Origin: Ampelocalamus luodianensis
Lineage: Eukaryota > Streptophyta > Magnoliopsida > Poales > Poaceae
Assembly (NCBI GenBank): GCA_036346255.1
Contig: CM070622.1
Location: 32,018,751-32,082,750 of the forward strand
Direction of reading: 5' to 3'
DNA: 64,000 nucleotides
Both the position numbers and the translations under genes were made by a program. Each line of letters begins with the position of its first letter. Within the stretch, counting starts at the first letter, position 1. The notes under the pieces are model-generated. The model saw nothing but the letters and a program-made list of their open reading frames with translations, was not told the DNA's origin and made no database searches. Shown here one piece after another: positions 33,791-43,943 of this stretch.

Positions 33791-34350
33791 ATGGTGCTGC
33801 GTCACCAATTGTTGGCCCATAGGTTATGTAACGAATGGGCTGATTTGGCTACATTGGCCCATATGGCCCATATAGCTGCCCCCTAGGGTTTCAAGGTACT
33901 GTTCACATGGCACTATTCACATGTGAACAGTACCACCACCCCTCCCTCTTCCTCCTATAGATAATGTCGACCGCCCCTTTTGTTTCGCGGGTTTTGTTGA
34001 TTAAAGTTTAGCTTTGCTACTTTATACTTTGTTCTCTTGGTCGACGAGATCAACAGCAACATTGTTCTTCAGAACCCCACCTATCAATACATTCACTTCC
34101 TATTTGCAATTTCAGATTGCTTGTTTACCTTGTTCTTGTGTGCTTCTTCGGTGTATGTAGGAATCGATCTTCGTGATCAGGTCAACCGGGTATTCGTGCA
34201 CGGTTGATAACGACTTGTCGATCAGTTCAGCGATTGCGTGGTTTCGGGCTTTGCGTGTTCATAGCTAGGATCGTGAGAGTTGAGCGACTACTACCGAATG
34301 TATCTTCTCATTGAAAGATCAGGCCAAAAATCAGGACCTTCGGGTTCATC
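33791..34350 (+). repeat. LTR-C copy, first of a tandem pair
   Basis: GGTGCTGCGTCACC (33801), GGCCCATATGGCCC, CTAGGGTTTC, a perfect 15-bp hairpin (33895-33934), CTCCTATAGATAATG, TTGATTAAAGTTTAGCTTTG and GCACGGTTGATAACGACTTG occur in the same order as in the second copy. No coding sequence is present. Confidence 0.65.
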
Positions 34351-34946
34351 AACATTGGGCTAAGGGCCTTATATCAATTATTGGGTCCAAAAGATAGCCA
34401 CCACTTTAGGGTATTTGGGCCGGCCACCTCCCTGGCCCATATGGCAACCTAGGGTTACTGTTCATGTGATACTATTTATGTGTGAACAGTATCCACGCCG
34501 CCTCTCCCTTCTCCTATAGATAGTTGCCGCCATCCCCTTTTCGTCGTTTATGGATCACTCGAATAAACGCAGTTTAGTTCCTCAGGTTTTGTTGATTGAA
34601 GTTTAGCTTTGCTACTTTATTCTTTGTCCTCTTGCTCGGCGAGATCAACAGTGATATTGTTCTTAGAAACCCCATTTATTAATACATTTAATTCATATTT
34701 GCAATTTTAGATTGCTTATCTATCTTGTTCTTGCATGCTTCTTCGGTATATGTAGGAATTGACCTTCGTGGTCAAGTCATCTGGGTATTCATGCACGGTT
34801 GATAACGACTTGTCGAACAGTTCAACGATTGTGTGGTTTCGAGCCTTGCGAGTTCATAGCCAGGATCATGAGAGTTCAGCGACTTCTACTGAACTTATCT
34901 TATCACCGAAAGATTGGGCCAAAATCAAGACCTCCAAGGTTCATCA
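34351..34946 (+). repeat. LTR-C copy, second of a tandem pair
   Basis: The order is the same as in the first copy: GGCCCATATGGCAACC, CTGTTCATGTG, CTCCTATAGATAGTTG, TTGATTGAAGTTTAGCTTTG and GCACGGTTGATAACGACTTG. It ends near TTCATCA (34946), where minus-strand T2 gag begins. Confidence 0.65.
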
Positions 34947-35081
34947 TGGTGAAAAATCCCTGGAGGCGGCATTGTCATTGGATGGAATGATCCCCAGCTC
35001 GACGTCATAGCAGGCATCCATGTCGAGGTCTGCATAGTTGGCCAGGTCAAACCAATTCTCCTTGTTCCATTCTCCTTCCAT
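34947..35081 (-). pseudogene. T2: gag start of a Tat-lineage gypsy element
   Basis: Read from 35081, the frame MEGEWNKENWFDLANYADLD parallels the start of element T's gag at 38249 (MAGSYDEEDWFDLVDYSDLN). Both follow a short leader. The frame is open to 34947, where the tandem LTR-C pair interrupts it. Function is capsid-related by homology to T only. Confidence 0.7.
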
Positions 35082-35140
35082 GGAAACGTGAGAAACTAAA
35101 TGAGAATTTGTCGACAAGGAATCACCAGAAACTCCCGATG

Positions 35141-35151
35141 GTCAGCGCCAA
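35141..35151 (-). promoter_or_regulatory. T2 primer-binding site (TTGGCGC type)
   Basis: The minus strand reads TTGGCGCTGAC, beginning one base after the LTR end at 35153. TTGGCGCC-type primer sites are typical of Tat-lineage and related grass gypsy elements and differ from the tRNA-iMet site of element M. Confidence 0.75.
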
Positions 35152-35152
35152 C

Positions 35153-35640
35153 TGTCAGTGATCTAGAACCGACCTTATGTATGATTGTTTGTATCAGGGG
35201 ATCTCCTACGATTAGAACTATATAGAGAAAAGACACAAGGATTTTATACAGGTTCAGGCCTTCTCCGGAGAGAATAAGAACCCTACTCCTATTGTGTTGT
35301 ATTGAGAGTGCTAATTACAATCAAGACGAAGACTAAAGTCTAATGTCTTATGCTTTGGATTGTCATGTTTCTATTTCGTCTGCCCTCTGCCTTCTGACTT
35401 CAACTTTATATAGTGTACAAGGAGGTGGCAGTTCCTCCCATCCAATAGATGTCTCAAAGTTTCAAGTAATGAACCGTTGATGGATGTTATTGTCAGAGAG
35501 ACAAGTTTCCCATGTCGCCAAGCGGTTATTGTCGAAGACAGAGAAGAGAACGTGCAGTTATTCCTGAGGATAACTGTGTATGCTAACTACCGTGTGTATC
35601 AGACACGACGCATACGACTCCCTAATTAATTAGACCCACA
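35153..35640 (-). repeat. T2 5' LTR, 3' portion
   Basis: The plus strand begins TGTCAGTGATCTAGAACC. It contains ATTTTATACAGGTTCAGGCC, a phrase typical of grass gypsy LTR 3' parts. The upstream border with the copia fragment is near 35640 and approximate. Confidence 0.65.
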
Positions 35641-36315
35641 TGACATCAAGCTTTATTAATCATAGTGTTGTCAAGGCCAGGCTAGTCAAAGCTAGGCAAG
35701 TCGTAGAAGATCTTATGACTACATGGTAGTCGTAGGAAGGCTTACGACTATGCCATGATCTTAGAAAAACTTGCGACCATAGGGTGATCGTAAAAAGGTT
35801 TACGACCATGTAACCTTGTTTCTCCCTTATGAATAAAAAGGGGTATACTTAAGACCAGTATGGAGATATTAATATCTATAACAAGAATTAAAGATAAATA
35901 ATAATTAAATGAGGATTGTTATATCCTCGTCAATGCTGATCTCAGGTCTAACGATTATACATCATCATTGCTGGAGACCAGCTGATGACACATGAAATCA
36001 TAACAATCTCAATAGTGTCTCAAGGTGGGTCAATCCAACACCATGTTCTCTAACATGTATTCACATTATTGATTTGATATCCCTATATCCATGACCGGTG
36101 AAACATGGTCATCAATCAATACATGTGCTAGTCGATAGGTCACTAGTATTCCGACCAGGGATACATTTAGAATGACATCATATAAGTTAAAGAGCTTCAC
36201 CAACAAGTCACATAGTTGTTAATCTTTATAACTGATAGTTCATTCAGGAAACATAATAATATTTAAACATAGACGTGATACAATAATCTCTATAATTGCC
36301 TCTAGGGCATATCAC
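35641..36315 (-). repeat. Reversed copia LTR fragment (BARE/Angela-like)
   Basis: The plus strand ends with ATTGCCTCTAGGGCATAT (36294-36311), the reverse complement of the copia LTR start at 30069. Matches continue downward: AACACCATGTTCTC (36040), GATGACACATGAAATCATAAC (35983) and reversed TACGAC words at 35690-35815 corresponding to the minisatellite. Confidence 0.75.
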
Positions 36316-36650
36316 CAATATTAGCATCACCGTAGCTGTAGTTGCTCCCCCTCGTGTTGGTTAGCCGCTAATAGTACCATAGCATAGTTCCATCATAGCC
36401 ACACTAGCGCTGATGTGTTCCTCTCTGTCACACCGTTGCCTTAGGCCACCTCCCGACGCGTCGCCGCCATCCATAGGACCGCCATGACCCCCACATCCCA
36501 TTTTTCCCCTCCTGAGAGTCCCCCGAGCCCTGCCTCGCTAGCGGCGAGCTCACCAACGAGCCGCCCTGAGCCCCTCTACCTCTATCTGTGCTAAGGGAGA
36601 AAGCGATGTAGATCTTGACATGGATGTCACGTGGCCGCCACATAGACATC
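36316..36650. other. Unassigned GC-rich segment
   Basis: There is no recognisable element motif. The open frame at 36428-36652 (minus) is rich in arginine and glycine and looks like a composition artefact. It may be the promoter part of the LTR-A fragment that follows. Confidence 0.35.
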
Positions 36651-38158
36651 ATTAAGTTAACAGTAAATAGTTAAGTTAATTAGATATTAGTTAGAGTATG
36701 ACATGTGGACCCGTAAGGTTTGAACATTATGTTAAGATGATAAATTTTAAGAAGTTAGTGCGTAAACTGAGTCCGTGGACCACAGTCTCTGACCAGTGGG
36801 CTCCCGGCTTGGTGCATTGTTGCATGGACTTGGTCCAATGGACCAAGGCCCCACCTGTCGGTCTCTCGGGACTTTCCCAAATAAAAATAAATAGAAAATA
36901 AAATAAAAATCCTGGTGGACCCCACTTGTCTGTCGCAGTACGTTTTTTGGAATAAAAATAAAAGAAAAAGAAAAGAATATCCCGGTGGATCCCACCTGTC
37001 AGAAATTTTCGAATTTTTGGATTTAATTTTGGTTCAAACTTTGGAGAGCTCATTCTCCATCATTTAAATCCAAATCAAATGATTTTTATTTATAAATTCA
37101 TCTAAATTCAAGATCTTTCCAATAGTAACAAAATCATAATTTTTGAAGTTCATTTGAATTTATTTGTGTTATGGATGTTTATTAGAGTTTGTTGTTTTCA
37201 CGTTAAATAGATGCAAACATCGCCAACGAGTACATCACTGCTTCAAGTCAAGATCAAGACCAAGAAATATCCACATTTGAGCAAGGCAAGCATCTAACTT
37301 TGATCATGTTGAACCTACTTTTCAAATGCAAAGTATTTCGATTTAAATTACAACTTGCATGCTTATTATTAATTATGAAATATTATGTCAAATTTTGATA
37401 TTTAGCCATGCCAAGTTTGCTTATCATTATTAATCCCTACCTTGATTATTGATACCATTTTTCCTTGTCACCCTAAGGATAATTATTACATGAGTAAAAT
37501 CTCCCCTTGATTAAATAAAAATGACAATTGGATGTGTTTAGATATTGCTTAGTAAATGAATATGAATATGACACAAACATTGCTACAATGAGAATTGGAT
37601 ACTTTGAATTGTAGAGTGGTGACATGGGTTACCACTAGAAATAGGAAAATGCATTTAAAAATGGTTGAGACTTGGACGAGTAGTTGATTGAAGTAATTGG
37701 TGGTTTGTCTCGCCTGAGTCGATTAAGAACTGAAACATGTGTTCCATTCACACCTACTAAGCCGTACAACCACATGTCTAATATGTGATAGACTTGATCT
37801 ACTAACCTACTTAGCTTGACATGAAAACCTATGCCACTAGTTACTATGCATAAAAGAAGGGCGGCAGACTCCCTAACAATGGAGGGTCCCTCATTGAAAA
37901 CGTGAACTGGTGTAAGGAATAGTTTTGGGTGCGACCTAGTATAAGGCATGTCCTAGCATTGAGGGCATACCCTGTCAGAGTGGGTCTAATGCTCAAGCTA
38001 AGTAGGGGAAAAGCTTTGTTATGATTGTCTCCATCACACGCCCAAGGAAGCGTGTGATGGCCGACATTATGGGATTGACCATATCTTGTGGGTAAAGTTG
38101 TACAATCTCTACAGAGTGTTCTTAACCTATTTGAATAGTCGTGCCCCCTGTTTGTGAT
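36651..38158 (+). repeat. LTR-A fragment, plus strand
   Basis: GGACCCCACTTGTCTGTC, GAGCAAGGCAAGCATC then TTGATCATGTTG (37280-37312), AGCCGTACAACCACATG (37768) and the degenerate palindrome CTATTTGAATAG (38127-38138) match LTR-A in reverse relative to the 38555 copy. It stops at about 38158 inside the LTR and joins element T leader sequence. Confidence 0.7.
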
Positions 38159-38248
38159 GGAGACTGCGGGGAAGAAGACGCGGATTTCTTGAAGAGATTC
38201 TTCACTTAAATCCTCGCCCATTTCTCTTTCGTAATCGCTCATGCGGCT

Positions 38249-38554
38249 ATGGCAGGGAGTTATGACGAGGAGGACTGGTTCGATCTGGTAGACTATTCCG
38301 ATCTCAACATGGACGCATGCATCCACACCATACAAGAAAATGGAATGTTATCATCCTCCTCCTCCCATGGTTCATCGATCGCAAACATCAGCGAAATCAA
38401 CCGGATGGATGAGGATACAACACTATGACCAGTGGCGGTTTCAGAGGAAGTGCTTCCTGCCGACCTGGAGCACCCAAGGACCTCTGCGAGCCCAGTCCTT
38501 TCGATCGGCAAAATAGGTGACAAAACCTTAGCGCCACAATTCGAGGATCAATGT
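38249..38554 (+). pseudogene. Element T: gag, first part
   Basis: The ATG at 38249 opens MAGSYDEEDWFDLVDYSDLN; TGA at 38426-38428 interrupts after 59 codons. The same frame then continues to the insertion at 38554 and resumes in frame at 41809 after one copy of the target AATGT. Similarity to the T2 gag start supports the start codon. The region is N-terminal to the capsid domain and has no catalytic role. Confidence 0.75.
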
Positions 38555-41500
38555 TGTCGGGACCCAGAATTACGATTCTGGAACCCTCTGTGTATACTGC
38601 ACTAGTCCAGGATCACGCTAGTGCACACAGGGTTAACATAGGTAAATATCGATCCACACAAGCGATAAATAAAGTAAACGATTAGTTTGAATAACAAATA
38701 AGGTTTTGACCTTATGGTCGAGTTTACACTTATTAGCGACGCAGGCTAACAGAAATAAAGCAAAGAATGAACGGAAATAACTCCAGCGTAGATCCCACCA
38801 ATTCACCACGTGCAACCGATCGGGATCCAGACCTTAACGCACGATCAGCCTTCAGCGAACTCCTCCTCGAAAGCAGGCGTAGACTCCTCCTCTTCTGTAG
38901 GTTTGGGCGCAAGTTTTACAACAAGCATGAGTACACAACCGTACTCGCAAATCATACCACAGAATGCAATACATAGATGCAGGCTTATTCCAAATAAAAG
39001 GCTTCTGTGGTTCTTTTGCGTAAAAGCAACATTTGCAATTGAATACAATAATAGATTGAAAGCATAATTCAAAACAAATAGACAATATTAATTTAACAGT
39101 TGTTTCCACAAAGACACACACTAAATGATTATTTCACATAGCCATATGATTGAGGTCACACAGCTCCCATCCCAACATTTTATGAAAACTACCCCTCGTG
39201 TGAAATCCCCGAGCATGTCCATGACCGCGGACACGGCTATTCGAATAGATTAATTTAACACTCTGCAGAGGTTGTACACTTTACCCACAAGATACAACTA
39301 GTGTAGCAAGCACCAATCGTAACAAAACAGTTCGGAAACTTCATCTCAAACATTGACATTCCCAGTGTGCTTACAAACCGCTATACCAGCTCACATAGAA
39401 TTGGTATAACACACACCGCTGGACAGGGAAGACGAATCGTCCCACGATGCAACCACCAAGTAGTCACACCTCCACCCTGTCACATAGCCTAACCTATCCA
39501 CCTGAACATCAATGCCGAGAATCCATAACTTACTAAGTTAGGCTCGTCCCATACCAAGCATGTGGTCGTACAGTAAGGCTCAGTTCAATGGCGCACAAAG
39601 TTAAGTCCTTAATTGACCAAGGCAAGACTTCTATTTTCTAACTAAGTCACAAAGACCATCATTCCCATCACATAGACCACCATGTCACACAGTCTCCACC
39701 ACTTGCCTCAGTCTAAATCCTTTACCACCCAGTTGGTTTTAGTGCAACACATGCCATCACGAAGTAACAACACATAGCACACAGTTTTACACGAAGTTCC
39801 ATAGTCACTTAGTCATAATTAATATTTGCAACTTACATATGATGATGACTCGTGGCATGGCTAAGCAATTGTACTCGCATCTAATCAACCCACGTTGGTG
39901 CTATAATATTACCAACTCATAACCAATCTAGGGTGACAAGGAATTATGACATACAAGGCCAAGGTGTGATAACAATTTGGATAATAACTATGCCCAAAGC
40001 AGTTAAATACATAATTAAAATAGAATACAATAATTTAACACAAAGTAATTTGAAAACTGGGTTCAAGATGATCAAAGGTATGACTTGCCTTGGAAAAGGT
40101 CTATGTACTGGTCTTGATCTTGGGGTGCTCCTTCTTCCACAAAATTTCCCGACGAATCAACGTCTACTCGCAACGAAACAAAAACAAATAAAACAAATAA
40201 ATAACAGAGTCAAAACAAACTCCAAAAATTAAATAAAAATCTCAGGTAAATAGAGCTTGAATTTAGACAAATTTAGAAATTTGAATGGGCTCAATCGGAG
40301 TTAGGATGCAAAAGTTATGGGCTTTGGAAGATTGGAAATCTAAAAGAACCCTAATTTGGATTTTTGGAATTTCAATTATTTCTCTAAAGAAAAATCGGAT
40401 TATTGCGCAAGCACGACGTCCACCCTCGTAATTTGAGAAAAGATAAATAAAGAAAAACCGACATGTGGGACCCACATGTCGGTGAGATAACTCACTGAGA
40501 GACCAAGTCTCACCGAGCCTCGGGATCGAGACTCACTGGATCGCCACGCACGCATGCACGTGAACGCTGACTGGGCGCCACGCACGCGACACGTAGGCGG
40601 CGATGCTGACATGGCGGTGAGGTGGCGCTGACGTGGCTACAGCGAGGGCGGCGGCGCTCGGGAACCGAGGGTCCCGGCGAACGGCGGCGATTCACCGGCG
40701 GTGAGTGGTACCGCCGTGACGAAGTGCGGCGAACAGCGGGGCTCACTGGTGCTCGGGGGTGACTGTGGCGACCGGCGGCGAGCGTTAAGCGGCGGAGGGC
40801 TCACGGGCTCGACGGAAACCGGGCTACGGCGACGCTCCGGCGACACGAAGGCGACCACGGTGTAGTCCTGCTCCGTGCGATGCCGACGGTGTAGACCACG
40901 ACGCTCAGGCGGCACTGACGGCGGCGTACGAACTCGTCGGAGTTGGCGGCGGCGCAGATTGATCTTCGAGCTCCTGCGGCGGCTAGGGTTCAGCGCGAGG
41001 GCGAAGGCGGCTAGGGTTGGGATGCGGAGACCGAGGGCTACCTCCCCTTTTATACCCGGAGGCCTGGGAGAGTCCAGGGCACGAACGCCCAAAACGGAGG
41101 CGGCGGCGGAGATCGTATCCCTAACGGATTCGGGAACGAAGACGACGTGGCAAGCTGGGACCCACACGTCGCTGACGGCGCTCTGAGCGCGGCGCGCGGC
41201 GCGGCAGCGCGCGCAAAAGCGGACTCACGATCGACCATTCAGATCGATCGAACGCCCACAATCAAAGGAACATTGCATCGTCTGGTTACCTCACGCGCAT
41301 CTAGCCGTCCATGCTTGATCCAACGGTGGAGGATGGTCGGGGCGCTCCGAAGGAAAGAGAGAGAGAGAGAGAGAGAAGCAGAGAGGCTGACAGGTGGGGT
41401 CCACTTGTCAGGCGAGGCGCACAAGCGCTGGCGAGCTGCAGCGGGAATGGGTCGAACAGAGAGGGAATGGGCCGGATCGAAGGAAGATTCGGCCCAAAGG

Positions 41501-41803
41501 GATTTCCGAGATTTTAAATAGTTTTTCTATTTTATAAATTACCTAAAATTCAAATAAGCAATAGAAAATAGCAAATGAACTCTGAAAAATTCTAGAAAAA
41601 TCTAGAAAATATATTTGAGCACATAGAACCCAAATAAAATAGTTTTGGCTATTGTTCAAGTTGGGATTATTCACATTAAATGTTTTTGATTGTAAAGTCC
41701 AATATTAAGCTTTTGAAATTAAAAACAAATAAAATCCAAATGGTGAATTTTCTCCCTACTAACTATTAAAAGATTTTTAAGCTCTGAAAGTTGGGATGTT
41801 ACA
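38555..41803 (-). repeat. Solo LTR-A with perfect target duplication AATGT
   Basis: The plus-strand ends are TGTCGGGACCC (38555) and GGGATGTTACA (41803). The LTR reads on the minus strand from TGTAACATCCC. The 5-bp duplication AATGT is at 38550-38554 and 41804-41808. Length is 3249 bp with no internal sequence, hence a solo LTR. It has the palindrome at 39237-39248, a TATA box at 41048 and a GC-rich stretch (40500-41250) that produces several long but meaningless open frames. A (GA)n run is at 41354-41377. Confidence 0.95.
41048..41054 (-). promoter_or_regulatory. TATA box of solo LTR-A
   Basis: The minus strand reads GGGTATAAAAGGGG, about 750 bp from the LTR start. Confidence 0.6.
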
Positions 41804-43616
41804 AATGTACTCTCGATATGGTCATGGCTGACAAGTACTCACCGACGGCTTCTGGCAATTCCAGGAGCCAACCGACATTTGGTAACAATGTCGATGAAAC
41901 CCCCATTGGTCATAGACCAAGTGGGGATTATAAGGCTTAGTATACGATCGGCAATCCGCCAGATCAGGCTGAGTCCACCACAAAAACCTCAGGAGGAGCT
42001 AATCACCGACCACTCTCCATCGTGGAAACTCCTTGCAGAAGCGTTGGAAGGCTCTCCATCAATTACGATGGAAGCTCGTCGGAAGATCACGGCTGGAGAC
42101 ACGAGGTCAATGCAATCAGAGATACGAATCAAAATGTCGTGTACGGTCCTCCATACGTTGCCTCGTCACCACATAATGATGGAGATGGTACGGGCGGTCA
42201 AGCACCAAATGCTAGAGGTAACAGAGCTGATAGACATCCATCAGTTAATCCACCTGATTCTGCTCCAGCCCGAGTAAGGGACCAGGAAAGACTAACCCGG
42301 AGGTCAGGGGAAAGTTCAGGTCAACGAACACCTACTATTAACAGGAACATTTCAAGACCTTCGGTAACGGTACAAAACCTGCAACGAGTTTAGAATATTT
42401 TAAATACCTCTGACACTGCTTTAGCAGAGACTCCGGGTTTTGTCCAACTTGTAGGTCAGGTATCAGAAGCGTACCAGGAACGAAGGCATTCGCAAAGTCA
42501 GACTATGACTTCATCCCAACGTTCCTCCCTCAGCAGAGGGCATCATGGTCGTGCTGGAAGCTGGTCAATACCAAGACCACCTCGACGATTCCGACCAAGG
42601 AGTCATGAGGGGAGAAGGCTATTCCAAGAAGCCTCTCCTTCTCTTCTTCGAGAGGAACAATCGCTTGGACCTGATGATCTTCGGCATCATCTAAATCAAT
42701 CAGGTGGTCGAAGGCGTCCTACCAACGTCCACGACCGAATCGAGACACCAGAGCACCGGCAGTCGAACTTGAGAAACCGGTCTCCAACCGACATAATCCG
42801 CACATTTCCAAAGGAGGCGCCATGAATCAATTACAGGTTGTCGAGCTTTCTCCGCAGGCTCCAAGCGGCGTTGGCCAAATAGGTTCGACCACCAACTTAG
42901 ATAAATTCAATGGGACTCAAAATCCGTTAGAATTTCTCCAAATTTATACCACCGCCATCGTGGCTGCTGGTGGTGATGAAAATGTGATGGCTAACTATCT
43001 ACCCACGGTACTAGAAGGTTCTCGCTACCATGGTTACTCAACCCATCGGTCGGATCTATTTATACTTGGGAGCAACTCTGCGATCTCCTGATTGCGAATT
43101 TTCAGGGCACGTACGACCACCTGGGGAAGGAAGATGATCTTCACCGAATCCAGCAAAAATCCAATGAGACTCCCCGACAGTATATCAAAAGGTTTAGCTA
43201 GGTTCGTAATTCGATGCCAGAGGTTACAGAATCTTCTGTCATCCAAGCTTTCAAAGCGGGGCTAAAGAATTGATGGTTTACGGAGGATATAGCAATACAT
43301 CCTCCACGAACAACCGTCAATCTTTTCGACATGGCCGACAAGTACGCGACCGCTAGTGAGGCAGTTGAATGGAACGAGGCCATTGATCGAAAGGACAAAA
43401 TCCCTCAACCTGGCTTGGATAAAACGAAAAAGAAGCAAAGGAAGGCTCTCAAGAAAAAGAGAAACCGCAAACCTGATGATAAGGAGGTCCTTGCGGTTCC
43501 TGGAAAGTTTACCAAGGGTAAGAAAGATTACACCGATCGAGGCAAGGAAAAGGCTTCGACCGATGGTTACAAGAAAAACAAGAAGTGGTGTCCGCTTCAC
43601 TAGCAAGTAGGGCATG
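41804..43616 (+). pseudogene. Element T: gag, main part
   Basis: The early part (41804-42820) is a serine/arginine-rich linker, for example MTSSQRSSLSRGHHGRAGSW, in several frames with a stop at about 41928. The capsid domain spans about 42880-43270: NLDKFNGTQNPLEFLQIYTT and VMANYLPTVLEGS, then in another frame the WEQLCDLLIANFQGTYD and RQYIKRF motifs of retrotransposon gag. The C-terminal lysine-rich part (43331-43603) contains MADKYATASEAVEWN and ends KKNKKWCPLH. No intact CCHC knuckle is seen. At least three frameshifts or stops are present. Confidence 0.88.
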
Positions 43617-43740
43617 ACTTGCGACCTGCCGGGCCTGGCAAAAGAAGCTGGAAGATTATTATGCCGGTAAGGGTCCACTCCCCTCAATACAAGAACTCGG
43701 AGAGACAAGCTCCAAAAAGAACAAAGATGGTGATGAAGAA

Positions 43741-43943
43741 ATGGCGTACCAAGAGCCACATCACACAGTCGATGTGATCTTTGGTGGATCCTCTTCATAC
43801 GAGTCAAGACTTCATCTGAAGGCCATGGAGCGGGAGGTCAACCTTACTGAATCTCCAATCACTGTCAAACCATCCAAGTGGTCGGAGACGATAATCTCCT
43901 TCAGCAAAGAAGACTGCCCTATTTCTTCAACTCGACCAGGTAG
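43741..43943 (+). pseudogene. Element T: gag-protease linker, upstream of LTR-B insertion
   Basis: The open frame MAYQEPHHTVDVIFGGSSSY with VKPSKWSETIISFSKEDCP matches the region just before the protease in Tat-type elements (consensus near INTIFGG and ITFSxxD). The solo LTR-B interrupts it after GGTAG (43939-43943). Confidence 0.8.

Noticed and set aside
36428..36652. 74-codon minus-strand frame starting MMSMWRPRDIHVKIYI
   Set aside because: No similarity recognised, GC-rich, flanked by repeat fragments; not enough to support a gene.
40637..41167. 176-codon minus-strand frame in the solo LTR-A
   Set aside because: Proline/arginine-rich by composition, located in the LTR promoter and leader, and not conserved in the 27359-30068 copy.
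41354..41377. (GA)n tract as a regulatory element
   Set aside because: A simple microsatellite within an LTR; no further evidence of function.
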